Below, one piece after another: positions 26,365-35,647 of a DNA stretch of 46,433 bases. Origin of the DNA: Granulosicoccus sp. (GTDB lineage: Bacteria; Pseudomonadota; Gammaproteobacteria; Granulosicoccales; Granulosicoccaceae); contig JALZWO010000185.1 of assembly GCA_023300375.1 (NCBI GenBank), forward strand, positions 1-46,433, in the 5' to 3' direction. Below the pieces are notes generated by a model. The model searched no databases and was not told the origin of the DNA. It worked only from the letters and a program-made list of their open reading frames with translations. Numbering within the stretch: the first letter of the stretch is position 1; each line of letters begins with the position of its first letter. The position numbers and the translations under genes were made by a program.

Positions 26365-26952
26365 GTGGCGCAACTTTATTTTTATTATTCGGCGATGAAC
26401 GCTGGGAAATCAACTTCGCTCTTGCAGTCTGCCCACAATTACAGGGAGCAAGGGATGAATGTCCTGCTGTATACCGCTGCGCTTGACGATCGATTTGGTG
26501 TAGGCGTTATTCGCTCGCGCATTGGGCTGCAAGAGGAGGCGCAGCTCTATGATGAGGAAGTGGAGTTTATCGAGCCAATTCGATCTAAGCATGGGGTGGA
26601 GCCACTGGCGTGTGTACTGGTTGATGAGGCGCAGTTTCTGTCTGCAACCCAAGTTGATGAACTTGCTAAGGTTGTTGATGAGTTGAACGTTCCTGTTTTG
26701 TGTTACGGAATTCGAACAGACTTTCAAGGTCATCTTTTTCCCGGATCAGCTCGCCTTCTAGCTATTGCAGACAAACTTGCTGAACTAAAAACCGTTTGCG
26801 AATGTGGTAGAAAAGCCACCATGACAGTTCGAATGGATGCAGCGGGCAATGTGGTTGCAGCAGGTGAGCAGATCGATATCGGAGGCAATGAACGTTACGA
26901 GTCCAAATGCCGGCGACATCATCGGGAATTGATGTGTAAGGCAGGCAATTGA
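26365..26952 (+). CDS. tdk: Thymidine kinase
   Basis: Type II thymidine kinase phosphorylates thymidine from salvage. The 195-residue product has Walker A FYYSAMNAGKSTSLLQ (about residues 6-21), Walker B CVLVDEAQFLS, CYGIRTDFQGHLFPGS (lasso region start), and a zinc site made of CECGRK and CRRHH. The ESKCRRHH tail is typical. The start is GTG with no clear ribosome binding site, and a strong inverted repeat lies just upstream, so translation may be weak or regulated. Confidence 0.94.
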   Translation: MAQLYFYYSAMNAGKSTSLLQSAHNYREQGMNVLLYTAALDDRFGVGVIRSRIGLQEEAQLYDEEVEFIEPIRSKHGVEPLACVLVDEAQFLSATQVDELAKVVDELNVPVLCYGIRTDFQGHLFPGSARLLAIADKLAELKTVCECGRKATMTVRMDAAGNVVAAGEQIDIGGNERYESKCRRHHRELMCKAGN

Positions 26953-26987
26953 TTGAGGCACGGTTTCACCGTTTACAGCAAACTGCA

Positions 26988-27071
26988 CCTCTACCTCTAC
27001 CTCTACCTCTACCTCTACCTCTACCTCTACCTCTACTTCTACCGCTTCCTCTACCTCTACCGCTTCCTCAA
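26988..27071 (+). repeat. CCTCTA hexanucleotide tandem repeat
   Basis: Eight perfect CCTCTA units run from 26988 to 27035. They are followed by six more or less degenerate units: CTTCTA, CCGCTT, CCTCTA, CCTCTA, CCGCTT, CCTCAA. Within the degenerate part an 18-base unit (CCGCTT CCTCTA CCTCTA) begins to repeat. The array sits 35 bases after tdk and 29 bases before the 3' end of cobQ, which converges. The plus-strand reading would encode alternating Leu-Tyr, but no credible gene covers it. The perfect core suggests recent slippage. Confidence 0.95.
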
Positions 27072-27099
27072 CAATAAAGCTAATTTTTTGCCGTGCTGG

Positions 27100-28596
27100 C
27101 TATGGCTCGCTGATGATAGCGGGCGTTTTTGCGTCGTCGAACAGGGCATCTATATCCAAGCTATTTTGTAGCCCATTAGCTAAGCGATTCAATTCAGTTT
27201 CAATCGTTTGTTCAAAATTCAAACCACTGGCTGCACTTTGCGAAATAGTGTTCAGCCACCAGCCTCTAAATGCGTCATTGCTGAATAAACCGTGTAAGTA
27301 GGTGCCCTCCACGTTTCCAGTTGCGTTGATGGCTCCTTCTGGGTTTCCATCTAGTAGGACCATCGGGCGTTGGGTATCGGGTCCCTTTGTTGTACCCGCA
27401 TGAATTTCATATGCACTAATAGCGTGGTTGCTACGGGAACATTTGCCTTGTGTTAGCCGAGTTTGCTTATCTGGGAACATCTCGGTGGTGATCTCTAAAA
27501 GACCCAGAGCAGCAGCACTACCTGGATGCCCATCAACACCGCTCGGATCATGGATTGTTTGCCCTAACAATTGGTATCCACCACACAGACCAAGGACTCT
27601 ACCGCCATTACGAGCAAAGGCCACGATATCGTGGTCCCAGCCTTGCTCGCGCATAAATGCAAGATCAGCCATGACCGATTTACTGCCTGGAATAATGATG
27701 ACATCAACGTCTTGAGGTATGACCTGCCCGGGTGGCACGAACCCGAGTTCTACATTGGGCTCAAGGCGAAGCGGATCCATATCATCAAAATTTGCGATCC
27801 TCGATAGCATGGGGACGGCAATGCGTATCTTGCCGCTAGAGTCAGTAGTGACTTCTTCATCTATTTTTAATAATACTGAATCTTCCTGAGGGAGTTTCAG
27901 TGCGGAAGGAAGCCATGGGACAACACCTCGACATGGCCACCCACTCAGCTGTTCAATAGCTGATACCCCATCGTCGAATAGGCGCGGATCGCCACGAAAA
28001 CGATTGATAATAAAGCTGCTAATCAAGGACGCATCATTTGGTGTGATAACTGTTTTGGTGCCTACAACAGAGGCAATGACTCCACCGCGATCAATATCGC
28101 CAATCAGACACACGGGGGCATTTACCTTTTGAGCAAATCCCATATTGGCAATATCACGTTCACGTAAATTAATCTCTGATGCGCTGCCTGCTCCTTCGAC
28201 CAGAACAAGATCATAATTTTCACAAAGATACTGGAAGCTTTCGATTACGGAACCCATCAAGCTTGCACGTCTATCGTTCATGTACTCACTGGCTGAGAGT
28301 GTGCTCAGTACTTTTCCGTGCACCACAACCTGAGCAGTTCTATCGCTCTGCGGTTTGAGAAGTACAGGGTTGAAGTGGACGCAGGGTTCAAGGTTTGCTG
28401 CGCGTGCCTGCAGTGCCTGAGCTCGTCCAATTTCTCCGCCATTGAGGCAAGCAGCTGCGTTGTTCGACATATTTTGCGGTTTAAATGGAGCTACCTTCAA
28501 ACCGCGTTGAGTCGCTATCCTGCACAGGCCTGCAACAAGCGTCGACTTACCAACATCAGAGCCAGTACCCTGAAACATCAATACTTTGGCTACCAT
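27100..28596 (-). CDS. cobQ: Cobyric acid synthase CobQ
   Basis: CobQ amidates four side chains of adenosylcobyrinic a,c-diamide using glutamine and ATP. The 498-residue product has the N-terminal P-loop FQGTGSDVGKST (about residues 8-19), PFKPQNMSNN, EGAGSASEINLRERDIANMG, and a C-terminal class I amidotransferase part with IIPGSKSVMADL, the nucleophile Cys in LGLCGGYQLLG (about 342) and GTYLHGLF (His about 442). No other cobalamin gene is in the window, so it is isolated. It may act in salvage of cobyrinate-level intermediates, or the rest of the pathway lies elsewhere. Confidence 0.95.
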   Translation of the reverse strand: MVAKVLMFQGTGSDVGKSTLVAGLCRIATQRGLKVAPFKPQNMSNNAAACLNGGEIGRAQALQARAANLEPCVHFNPVLLKPQSDRTAQVVVHGKVLSTLSASEYMNDRRASLMGSVIESFQYLCENYDLVLVEGAGSASEINLRERDIANMGFAQKVNAPVCLIGDIDRGGVIASVVGTKTVITPNDASLISSFIINRFRGDPRLFDDGVSAIEQLSGWPCRGVVPWLPSALKLPQEDSVLLKIDEEVTTDSSGKIRIAVPMLSRIANFDDMDPLRLEPNVELGFVPPGQVIPQDVDVIIIPGSKSVMADLAFMREQGWDHDIVAFARNGGRVLGLCGGYQLLGQTIHDPSGVDGHPGSAAALGLLEITTEMFPDKQTRLTQGKCSRSNHAISAYEIHAGTTKGPDTQRPMVLLDGNPEGAINATGNVEGTYLHGLFSNDAFRGWWLNTISQSAASGLNFEQTIETELNRLANGLQNSLDIDALFDDAKTPAIISEP

Positions 28597-28621
28597 GAGT
28601 CCAGTTTTACGATTCGTGAAG

Positions 28622-29572
28622 CTATCCCCACAAAGACCTTTCCACTATTGCACCCGGGAATCCGATAACTTTCATAGCACAAGCGTGACCATCGGCAATA
28701 CATTGTGCGACAGGTTTGTTTAACGCTAGGCTTGCGAGAAATGCACCGTTGTAGCTATCACCTGCGGCGGTGCTGTCGACGACCAATTTCGCTTCTTCAA
28801 GCTGGTATTGTGTGCTTGTATCAGCAAGATCGACAGGGCCTAGTGCACCACATTTGAGCACACCTCGGTTAACGCCATAGGTGCTTAAACGTTCAATGAC
28901 CGCTTCTCGATTGGCATCGCCGAAAAGAGCCATTTCGTCATCCATGGAAGGCAGTGCGATATCACAATGTTTGAAAGCAGCCTTGGTGAATTCTTGAGCA
29001 TGGGCTACCGAGTTCCAGAGGCGAGGACGGTAGTTTGAGTCGAATGCTACTTGTTTACCTTCCTGCTTACGGTACTTTTCCAGAAAATCTAACCACTGTT
29101 GCTTGATACTGTCAGGCAATATTGCCAGGGAAATAGCCGAATAATAGATTAGGTCGAAGTCCAATAATTGGTTTAATTCTGGACCAGTCTCGGCACTAAA
29201 AAGTGTTTTGGCGGCGGATTGATCACGCCAATAGCTGAAGGAGCGTTCTCCAGCCGCATCAGTATTAATCGCATAGAGGCCAGGTGTTCTATCGTTACTA
29301 CGCTGCACCAAGCTCGTGTCAATGTTCTCATTGGCAATGAGAGACATAATTTGATCTGAAAAGCTGTCGAGACCTACGGCCGTTATGTAGCTCACAGAAT
29401 GTGTATTCTGTGCTTGCATTGTTTCAATTGAGCGTTGAAGGTAGATTGCCGTATTCAGACTGTCGCCAGCGTAGCCAACCTGCGCACTCTGTTGGTAGTG
29501 AGTGCTGGCGTTGCCTGATCCACTGGTCATGGAAAGCTCGATCATGGCCTCTCCGACACAGGCAATTTTCAT
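28622..29572 (-). CDS. PfkB-family sugar kinase, KdgK-like
   Basis: The 316-residue product is a PfkB carbohydrate kinase. It has an N-terminal GEAMIELS, YAGDSLNTAIYLQR, and the PfkB signature near the C-terminus, VVDSTAAGDSYNGAFLASL, with the catalytic Asp in AAGD (about residue 267). AGERSFSYWRDQSAAKTLF (about 110-128) is the wording seen in 2-keto-3-deoxygluconate kinases. KdgK feeds pectin, alginate or glucuronate breakdown into the Entner-Doudoroff route. It is on the same strand as cobQ, 25 bases upstream; no aldolase is adjacent. Confidence 0.85.
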   Translation of the reverse strand: MKIACVGEAMIELSMTSGSGNASTHYQQSAQVGYAGDSLNTAIYLQRSIETMQAQNTHSVSYITAVGLDSFSDQIMSLIANENIDTSLVQRSNDRTPGLYAINTDAAGERSFSYWRDQSAAKTLFSAETGPELNQLLDFDLIYYSAISLAILPDSIKQQWLDFLEKYRKQEGKQVAFDSNYRPRLWNSVAHAQEFTKAAFKHCDIALPSMDDEMALFGDANREAVIERLSTYGVNRGVLKCGALGPVDLADTSTQYQLEEAKLVVDSTAAGDSYNGAFLASLALNKPVAQCIADGHACAMKVIGFPGAIVERSLWG

Positions 29573-29659
29573 ATTGGCAACCAGTTACTGACTAGGGAAG
29601 CACTATCATAGCAGGCCAAAGGCTTGTCGCTGCAGACTTGTTTGTTTGACCTAAGGGTT

Positions 29660-30994
29660 TTAGGTGTATGTGCTCGCCCAGCCATTATGGAAACAGGCGC
29701 CTACTTTGCCATGCAAACGCTCGAGACCCAGATCTTGAGCTGCGTGGTGTTTCAAGGGATTGTTTTTCCCTGAACTCAATGGCTGAAATGTGTCGATGTT
29801 AGCGGCATCGCAACAGGCATGAACGTCCAGTAAAAAGAAGCTTGCTGGGGCGTCAGGTGTTAAAAAATGCGTTGGTGAATTACCTAAGATCTTGTGTGGC
29901 GCATGGTGCAATTTGCCGACCACGTCATTAAGGTCGAGGCCTGTTATCTGCGGAATTTGCAACATCAATGGGATGAACCAATCGTACGCTGACAATCCAG
30001 GTTCAGTAGCTGGAAATGGTGCCAGACTTGCATCAATATCATGAGGGGCATGATCACTACAGATACAATCGATGACTCCGCTGGCGAGTCCCACTCGAAG
30101 CTGGTCGCGATCTTTAAGACTGCGAAAGGGCACGCGTGAATGAAAGCTTGAATCGTAGCCTGCTAGCAATTCTTCGGTATAAAATAGATGATGGATACCA
30201 ACATCACACGTTACAGGCAAGCCTGCCTGTTTGGCATCATTTATTTGTTCTACAGCACGGGCCGAGCTAATGCGCGAAATGTGTAGATGACAGCCTGTCT
30301 CTCTGCACAATTCAATAAGCCTAGATAATTCTACGGTTTCAGCAGCAACGGGTATTGCTGGTAGGCCAAGCCTTGTAGCCACTTCACCCGAGTGAGCACA
30401 TCCTTCAATGCCTAGTTGAGCGTCTCGTGCCGTCATCAGTAATGGCATGTTGAACGAGCTCGCATATTCCATTGCACTGTACAACACGTTGGCACTGTCT
30501 ATGGGTTTATCAGCTTGGGAGGCAATGGGGCAGCCAGCACTTTGTAATGTGGCGAGTTCACTTAGCTGTTCGCCGTGCAGGCCAAGAGTCAATGCCGCCA
30601 TGGGGATGATATTTGCACCTGCCTCTACCTGCTTGGATCTACGGGTAATGAGTTCTACCGTTGCAATGTTGTCAACCACGGGTGATGTATCAGGCGAGCA
30701 CAGTACGTGTGTGAAGCCTGAAGACAGGGCTGCCATCGCTTCGCTAGCAATAGTGCCCTTGCGAGTTTGCCCAGGTTCACGACATCGGCTGTAAAGATCT
30801 ACAAAACCGGGTAGCAAAAGCTGGCCACTGGCGTCGACAGTAATAATATCTGAGTCTTGTGTGTTGCTTGGGATGCTCGATACGACAAGCCCATCATTGA
30901 TAATAACGTCTGACGTCTCAATCGAGCCAGAGGTCATTGCGCCTTTAATAATGTATGTCTTGTTCTTTGTAGAATTTGTGGTTTGGTGATTCAT
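29660..30994 (-). CDS. pyrC: Inactive dihydroorotase homologue PyrC'
   Basis: The 444-residue product has the dihydroorotase/amidohydrolase fold but lacks the first metal motif: where active enzymes have DxHxHxREPG, it has [10 protein letters not shown], with Tyr68 and Arg70 in place of both histidines. Other parts are kept ([29 protein letters not shown]). This is the pattern of Pseudomonas PyrC', which is catalytically dead and needed for assembly of PyrB. The ATG overlaps pyrB by 4 bases. An active dihydroorotase should therefore be encoded elsewhere. Confidence 0.88.
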   Translation of the reverse strand: MNHQTTNSTKNKTYIIKGAMTSGSIETSDVIINDGLVVSSIPSNTQDSDIITVDASGQLLLPGFVDLYSRCREPGQTRKGTIASEAMAALSSGFTHVLCSPDTSPVVDNIATVELITRRSKQVEAGANIIPMAALTLGLHGEQLSELATLQSAGCPIASQADKPIDSANVLYSAMEYASSFNMPLLMTARDAQLGIEGCAHSGEVATRLGLPAIPVAAETVELSRLIELCRETGCHLHISRISSARAVEQINDAKQAGLPVTCDVGIHHLFYTEELLAGYDSSFHSRVPFRSLKDRDQLRVGLASGVIDCICSDHAPHDIDASLAPFPATEPGLSAYDWFIPLMLQIPQITGLDLNDVVGKLHHAPHKILGNSPTHFLTPDAPASFFLLDVHACCDAANIDTFQPLSSGKNNPLKHHAAQDLGLERLHGKVGACFHNGWASTYT

Positions 30995-32007
30995 GACGTC
31001 ACCTCTATTGATGTGTTGTCTTGGTTGCGTGCAATAGCTGATTGCATAGCTTGTGAATTACCCATAACGATTGACATTACCGCCATGCGAATTGCAATTC
31101 CGTAAGTTACCTGCTCAAGAATGACCGATTGCTTGCCATCAGCAACACTACCCGCTATCTCTACACCGCGATTTGTGGGACCAGGATGCATGACCAGCGC
31201 ATCTGGTTTTGCAAGCTTGAGCCGTTCAGGGCTCAGACCATAGGTACGATAAAATTCGCCGGCGCTGGGCACAGTTGCTGATTTCATACGCTCTTTCTGA
31301 AGGCGCAGCCCCATGATCACATCAGCATCCTTAAGTGCGCTTTCCACCGTGGGGTATATGACGACACCTAGCGATTCGATATCGGCCGGCATTAGTGTTC
31401 GCGGGCCCACCACTCGTATTTCACCAGCGCCTAGCGTAACCAGGGCTGCAATGTCAGAACGGGCCACTCTGCTATGTTTAATGTCGCCAATGATCACGAC
31501 ACAGAGTTTCGAAAAATCACCTTTGTGACGACGAATGGTGAACATGTCGAGCATGCCCTGTGTAGGGTGGGAATGTTGGCCGTCGCCACCGTTGATAATA
31601 TTGATCTCGGGAGACACGTGGCGCGCAATGAAATGGGCAGCGCCCGAGTCGCTATGGCGCACAATAAACATGTCGCATTGCAGGGCTTCTAACACGTTCA
31701 AGGTATCGAGTAATGACTCGCCTTTGCTAGTTGATGAGGTGACCAGATCAACATTGAGAATATCAGCGCTGAGTCGTTTGGTGGCAAGTTCAAATGCTGT
31801 GCGAGTGCGAGTACTATTCTCAAAAAATAGGTTGGCTACTGTTTTGCCGCGCATCAGCGGCACTTGTCTTATTTTTCGGTCGTTAACCCCGGTAAAGCCT
31901 TCTGCTGTGTCGAGAATTTGCGTCAGGATGGTCGCGTCTAGTCCCTGCAAATCAATGAAATGTTGCAGTGTGCCCATCGTGTTGAACTGTGGGTCAGGTA
32001 ATGTCAT
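30991..32007 (-). CDS. pyrB: Aspartate carbamoyltransferase catalytic chain
   Basis: PyrB joins carbamoyl phosphate and aspartate in pyrimidine synthesis. The 338-residue product has the carbamoyl phosphate site [19 protein letters not shown] (about residues 56-74), [35 protein letters not shown], and [14 protein letters not shown]. It overlaps pyrR at its start and pyrC' at its end by 4 bases each. With no pyrI here, the Pseudomonas-type PyrB-PyrC' complex is the likely form. Confidence 0.96.
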   Translation of the reverse strand: MTLPDPQFNTMGTLQHFIDLQGLDATILTQILDTAEGFTGVNDRKIRQVPLMRGKTVANLFFENSTRTRTAFELATKRLSADILNVDLVTSSTSKGESLLDTLNVLEALQCDMFIVRHSDSGAAHFIARHVSPEINIINGGDGQHSHPTQGMLDMFTIRRHKGDFSKLCVVIIGDIKHSRVARSDIAALVTLGAGEIRVVGPRTLMPADIESLGVVIYPTVESALKDADVIMGLRLQKERMKSATVPSAGEFYRTYGLSPERLKLAKPDALVMHPGPTNRGVEIAGSVADGKQSVILEQVTYGIAIRMAVMSIVMGNSQAMQSAIARNQDNTSIEVTS

Positions 32008-32537
32008 GACTTAACACCTATTCGTATGCTCATGTCCGCAGTGTCGAGATCAATGTATTCGTCACTAGAGACATCGAGTTCATGACCAACCACATCTGCT
32101 CTGATAGGTAGTTCGTGAAAGACCCGTTGCACCAGTACGGCCAGGGTGATCCTAGCTGGTCGGCCATAGTCAAAGATTTCATTCATGGCTGCGCGAACAG
32201 TGCGACCGGTTCCCAATACGTCGTCCACCAGTATTATGTGACGTTTGTCGATGTCGAATGGCACTTGCGATGGTCCTACAATTGGGTGCAGACCAACCGA
32301 GCTAAAGTCATCTCGATAGAATGCTATGTTGAGTTCACCCATGGGGGCGTCTAGTCTGATGCCGCGTTTGACCAGTTCTTGGTAGAGGTGTTGACAGATA
32401 TCAACGCCTCCTCGGCGAATGCCAATCAGGGCCACTGGGCAGTCGTCTTGTACCAAAGGCTCTAATTTATCAGCCATGTGATTGATCCATTGAAGGACTT
32501 GTGGCTTGCTAAATACAAGAGTATCCGATGTGTTCAT
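32004..32537 (-). CDS. pyrR: PyrR uracil phosphoribosyltransferase/regulator
   Basis: The 177-residue product has the PRPP-binding motif [19 protein letters not shown] (about residues 95-113), [17 protein letters not shown] near the start and [11 protein letters not shown] in the middle, as in PyrR. In Firmicutes PyrR binds pyr mRNA; in proteobacteria its regulatory role is less clear and it may act mainly as an enzyme or a DNA/RNA regulator. No attenuator was seen upstream in this operon. It overlaps ruvX and pyrB by 4 bases each. Confidence 0.94.
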   Translation of the reverse strand: MNTSDTLVFSKPQVLQWINHMADKLEPLVQDDCPVALIGIRRGGVDICQHLYQELVKRGIRLDAPMGELNIAFYRDDFSSVGLHPIVGPSQVPFDIDKRHIILVDDVLGTGRTVRAAMNEIFDYGRPARITLAVLVQRVFHELPIRADVVGHELDVSSDEYIDLDTADMSIRIGVKS

Positions 32538-33055
32538 TGTGTATTGAGCTCTCTGGCGAACCAGCTTTCGAGAATGATTGCAGCAGCAACGCTATCAATG
32601 TCGCCTTTTTGTGTGCGCTTGCGACGTTGTCCGGAGCTGCGCATCTGGCGTATTTGATCTTGAGCAGCTATGGAGCTGAAGCGCTCGTCTGTAAAATGAA
32701 CCTCTACACTGAACCGGCTACGTAGGCGTTTTGCAAAACCCTTAATCTGTGTGCAAATAGCTTGCTCGTTGCCATCCAGTGTTAGTGGCCAGCCAAGTAC
32801 AAGATAGGCTGGCTGCCACGTCGAAACCAGCTTATCGATAGCCGCCCAATCGGGTGTGCCGTTGTTATTGGTCACTACAGCCAACGGGCGAGCGGTGTGC
32901 AAGGATTCGTTTCCGACTGCTACACCAATTCTACGCAAACCGTAGTCAAAACTTATACAGCTCAAGTATTTGTCAGGCCGAGCAGGATCTGTTGATGGTG
33001 TTACAGACATTACCGGCGTGTCCAGTCTAGCTAGTGGGCAAAAGGGATGTTGCAA
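32534..33055 (-). CDS. ruvX: Holliday junction resolvase-like RuvX (YqgF)
   Basis: The product has the RNase H-like fold of YqgF: SFDYGLRRIGVAVGN with the first catalytic Asp, AYLVLGWPLTLDGNE, and FTDERFSSIAAQ with its acidic pair, then KGDIDSVAAAIILESWF with the last Asp. YqgF proteins take part in 16S rRNA end processing and were proposed as resolvases. The annotated frame begins at 33055; the ATG at 33010 (MSVTPS), close to the conserved part, is also plausible. It overlaps pyrR by 4 bases. The algH (yqgE) gene usually placed just upstream is absent. Confidence 0.9.
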   Translation of the reverse strand: MQHPFCPLARLDTPVMSVTPSTDPARPDKYLSCISFDYGLRRIGVAVGNESLHTARPLAVVTNNNGTPDWAAIDKLVSTWQPAYLVLGWPLTLDGNEQAICTQIKGFAKRLRSRFSVEVHFTDERFSSIAAQDQIRQMRSSGQRRKRTQKGDIDSVAAAIILESWFARELNTQ

Positions 33056-33107
33056 GATTTGGCGTAGACACCAGCGGATGTTATGCCGCGTGTTAACAAG
33101 TGATGGC

Positions 33108-33983
33108 TTATCTGCTACTAACTGAGTTAAGCGCGGTAAATTCCCAAGTCCTGACTATGTAGAGAATGTCCGTCTCCTCGGCCAGCCTTCCGGTCATAGG
33201 TGCAAAGGGTGCTGCCATTTCAACAATACGAATTGCGGCATCATCAAGTAATTTGTGCCCAGACGATTCATCAACCGTGACGCTTTCAAGATCGCCGTTC
33301 TTGTAGATGCCTACAATGAGAATTAATTCGCCGAACAACTCATTACGGCGGGCCTCGTCAGGGTAATTCAGATTACCCATTCGCTCTACGGATTCCACCC
33401 AGCCATACATATATTCTGCCGAGGCGGTTTCACGGGTTCGGGCGTTGAGGTATTTTTTCTTCGGGCGCTTTGCAAATTCTTCCTGCTGTCGATCTATCTC
33501 AGCTGCTAGCTTTGCAATGCTAGCGTTTTGGTCAACGACAACAGGTGATTCTTGCTCCTTAATTTCTTGTTGTTCTTCTCGTTGATTGTCGTCAGTGCTA
33601 ATGCTGGTTTCTGAAAAGAGCGTGGTAATAACATTATCAGCAGCCAAATCTGTGGGCTTTGGCGCACTAGCAGTTACTGGAGTGGCAGCAACGCCATCGG
33701 CGTCAACGTCTAGAGCGCTTGTAAACGGTGAGGATGGTCTGGTGTTATCGTCGGTTTCACCGCCGCCGTCTTGGTTAGATTGAGCCAGATAGGCTGCATC
33801 ATCTATTTCATCCAAGTCTGAGTTTTGAACCAGCACGACCTCCAATGCGGGAGGCGTTCTCATGTTTTCTAGGGCAGGAGTGAAGCTGATGCCCAATAAA
33901 ACAACCGCATGCGCCGCTGCCGCCACGAATAAGGCAATGGTGAGTACGGCACTCTGGTTATTTGACTTTGATGTGATGTTCAT
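33108..33983 (-). CDS. TonB-like energy transducer
   Basis: The 291-residue product has one N-terminal membrane helix (SAVLTIALFVAAAAHAVVLLGISF), a long acidic and Gln/Glu-rich periplasmic linker (residues about 55-195), and a C-terminal TonB domain: NYPDEARRNELFGELILIVGIYKNGDLESVTVDESSGHKLLDDAAIRIV. This is the arrangement seen upstream of gshB in Pseudomonas (PA0406-type), which has been linked to twitching motility. The linker lacks the usual Pro-Lys repeats. No exbB/exbD genes are adjacent. The 132 bases before gshB contain nothing else noted. Confidence 0.85.
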   Translation of the reverse strand: MNITSKSNNQSAVLTIALFVAAAAHAVVLLGISFTPALENMRTPPALEVVLVQNSDLDEIDDAAYLAQSNQDGGGETDDNTRPSSPFTSALDVDADGVAATPVTASAPKPTDLAADNVITTLFSETSISTDDNQREEQQEIKEQESPVVVDQNASIAKLAAEIDRQQEEFAKRPKKKYLNARTRETASAEYMYGWVESVERMGNLNYPDEARRNELFGELILIVGIYKNGDLESVTVDESSGHKLLDDAAIRIVEMAAPFAPMTGRLAEETDILYIVRTWEFTALNSVSSR

Positions 33984-34115
33984 TGCCTGTAGTGCTTCGC
34001 GCTTATGCCCGAATCCTGAAATGTTTTAGAAATTCCACCGGATTCATTTGGATTTATTGGAGTTACTATAGTCTACCTTGACTCAGTCAGTTGCTGCCAG
34101 ATCATAGGTGTACCG

Positions 34116-35105
34116 TTACGTGATCTGTTGCACAAGAGCGTCCAAATAAATGTCAGATATGCCACGGCGGTAGCCTGATGCGTCTGGCGAAGGGGCGTCA
34201 GGCAAACTATGAGCATGTGCATCCAGTTCTCGGACACAGGTGGGTGATGTGACATTAATTTCTGTCAAAAAACTGCCAATAACATCCATGCCGACAAATA
34301 GAAGACCTTTTTCAAGGAGGCGAGGTGCTATTGCGTCAACTATACGGCGCTCTTTGTCGGTGACAGGAACGGCGACTCCGCGTCCTCCTGCTGCAAGGTT
34401 GCCTCGCGTTTCCCCTTGAGCCGGTATGCGCGCTAGAGCAAAGGGCATGGCTTGTCCGTTGACTACCAGTACTCGCTTATCTCCCTCGCTGATTTCTGGC
34501 ACGAATTTCTGCGCCATGATTTGACGTGTGCTTTCCTCGGTTGATTGTTCGAGGATGATGTTCAGGTTTGGATCATTTGGATTCAACTTGAAAATACCAG
34601 CGCCTCCCATGCCATCCAATGGTTTGATGATGACATCGCCATGTTCTTGCACAAAGGCTTTCAGTCGCTCTTCTTGGGTCGTAACGATAGTTGTTGGGCA
34701 GAATTCATTGAACCACGCGGTGTAGAGTTTTTCGTTCACATCACGTAGTGAGCTGGGTTTGTTGCCGACGTACGCGCCCTCTGATTCCGCTCTCTCTAGG
34801 ATATGTGTTGTGTAGATATAGTCCATATCAAATGGAGGATCTTTTCGCATCAATATGATGTCGTTGCTAGCCAACGGCTTGTCGATGGCTTCATCTAGTT
34901 CGTACCAGTGGTCGTTATTATCGAACACACTCACTTTACGCTGAGTAGCAAAGGCTCGACCTTTATCTAGGTAAAGATCTGTTTGCTGCATGTAATTGAT
35001 TGTCCAACCGCGAGCACTTGCTGCCAGCATCATGGCAAGGGTGGTATCTTTGTAGGGTGTAATAGACTCTATGGGGTCCATAACAATACCAATGGATAAA
35101 CTCAT
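34116..35105 (-). CDS. gshB: Glutathione synthetase
   Basis: GshB adds glycine to gamma-glutamylcysteine. I choose ATG 35105 (MSLSIGIVMDPIESI), with GAGAAG just upstream, giving 329 residues; a longer frame begins at 35120. Landmarks: PIESITPYKDTT, MRKDPPFDMDYIYTTHILE, an ATP-grasp core with VIIKPLDGMGGAGIF and FVPEISEGDKRVLVVNG, and FVGMDVIGSFLTEINVTSPT with metal ligands. It is divergent from pilG across about 70 bases, as in Pseudomonas. Confidence 0.95.
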   Translation of the reverse strand: MSLSIGIVMDPIESITPYKDTTLAMMLAASARGWTINYMQQTDLYLDKGRAFATQRKVSVFDNNDHWYELDEAIDKPLASNDIILMRKDPPFDMDYIYTTHILERAESEGAYVGNKPSSLRDVNEKLYTAWFNEFCPTTIVTTQEERLKAFVQEHGDVIIKPLDGMGGAGIFKLNPNDPNLNIILEQSTEESTRQIMAQKFVPEISEGDKRVLVVNGQAMPFALARIPAQGETRGNLAAGGRGVAVPVTDKERRIVDAIAPRLLEKGLLFVGMDVIGSFLTEINVTSPTCVRELDAHAHSLPDAPSPDASGYRRGISDIYLDALVQQIT

Positions 35106-35176
35106 TGCGGCGCTTCTCAATATAATGTTGATGTTTCGACATATTATCTCACGTACAAACCTAGACTGAATACGGT

Positions 35177-35590
35177 ATGAAAGATTCGGCTGAAATCAAT
35201 TCTGTAGAGAAACGAGCGGTGCGTGTTCTGGTCGCTGATGGAAATGCGTCACGTAGACAAACGGCTCAAGCATGGATGGGTGAGGCAGGCTATGAGGTGT
35301 CTGTAGCGGGGGATGGTTTTGACGCGCTGTCCAAAGTGATAGAGGAAGTTCCGGATATTGTATTTGCTAATACGTCAATGACTCGACTCGACGGCTATCA
35401 ATTGTGTTCTTTAATCAAAAGCAATAGCGATTTCAAACTTCTTCCGGTTATCATGTTGGTTAACGATGACATTTTCGCAGGATCTGAGCGCGCAAGTCTC
35501 TCTGGTTGCGATTCTCTGTTGTGTAAGCCTGCTAACGCCCAAGCGTTTGTATCAATAGTCGATCAATTTGTCAGTGTATCCATGTCATAA
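35177..35590 (+). CDS. pilG: PilG-like pseudo-receiver protein
   Basis: The 137-residue product is a CheY-like receiver with clear likeness to PilG (GFDALSKVIEEVPDIVF and TRLDGYQLCSLIKSNSDFKLLPVIML). The phospho-acceptor Asp is replaced by Asn65 (VFANT where PilG has VFVDI). One of the two metal-binding acidic residues is also lost (VADGN where PilG has VIDDS), and the conserved Thr/Ser after strand 4 is changed (IMLVND). The Lys in LCKPA is kept. Normal phosphorylation is therefore unlikely. It is the first gene of the chemosensory cluster; in Pseudomonas PilG stimulates pilus extension and cAMP. Confidence 0.85.
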   Translation: MKDSAEINSVEKRAVRVLVADGNASRRQTAQAWMGEAGYEVSVAGDGFDALSKVIEEVPDIVFANTSMTRLDGYQLCSLIKSNSDFKLLPVIMLVNDDIFAGSERASLSGCDSLLCKPANAQAFVSIVDQFVSVSMS

Positions 35591-35647
35591 ATCTGGCGCT
35601 AGTGTCAGTGCAGAGAAACTCAGTCTGCAAATTTTAGAGTGCGGTTC

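Noticed and set aside
26953-27171. Leu-Tyr repeat protein across the CCTCTA array
   Set aside because: It is just the translation of the hexanucleotide repeat, with no credible gene on either side of it.
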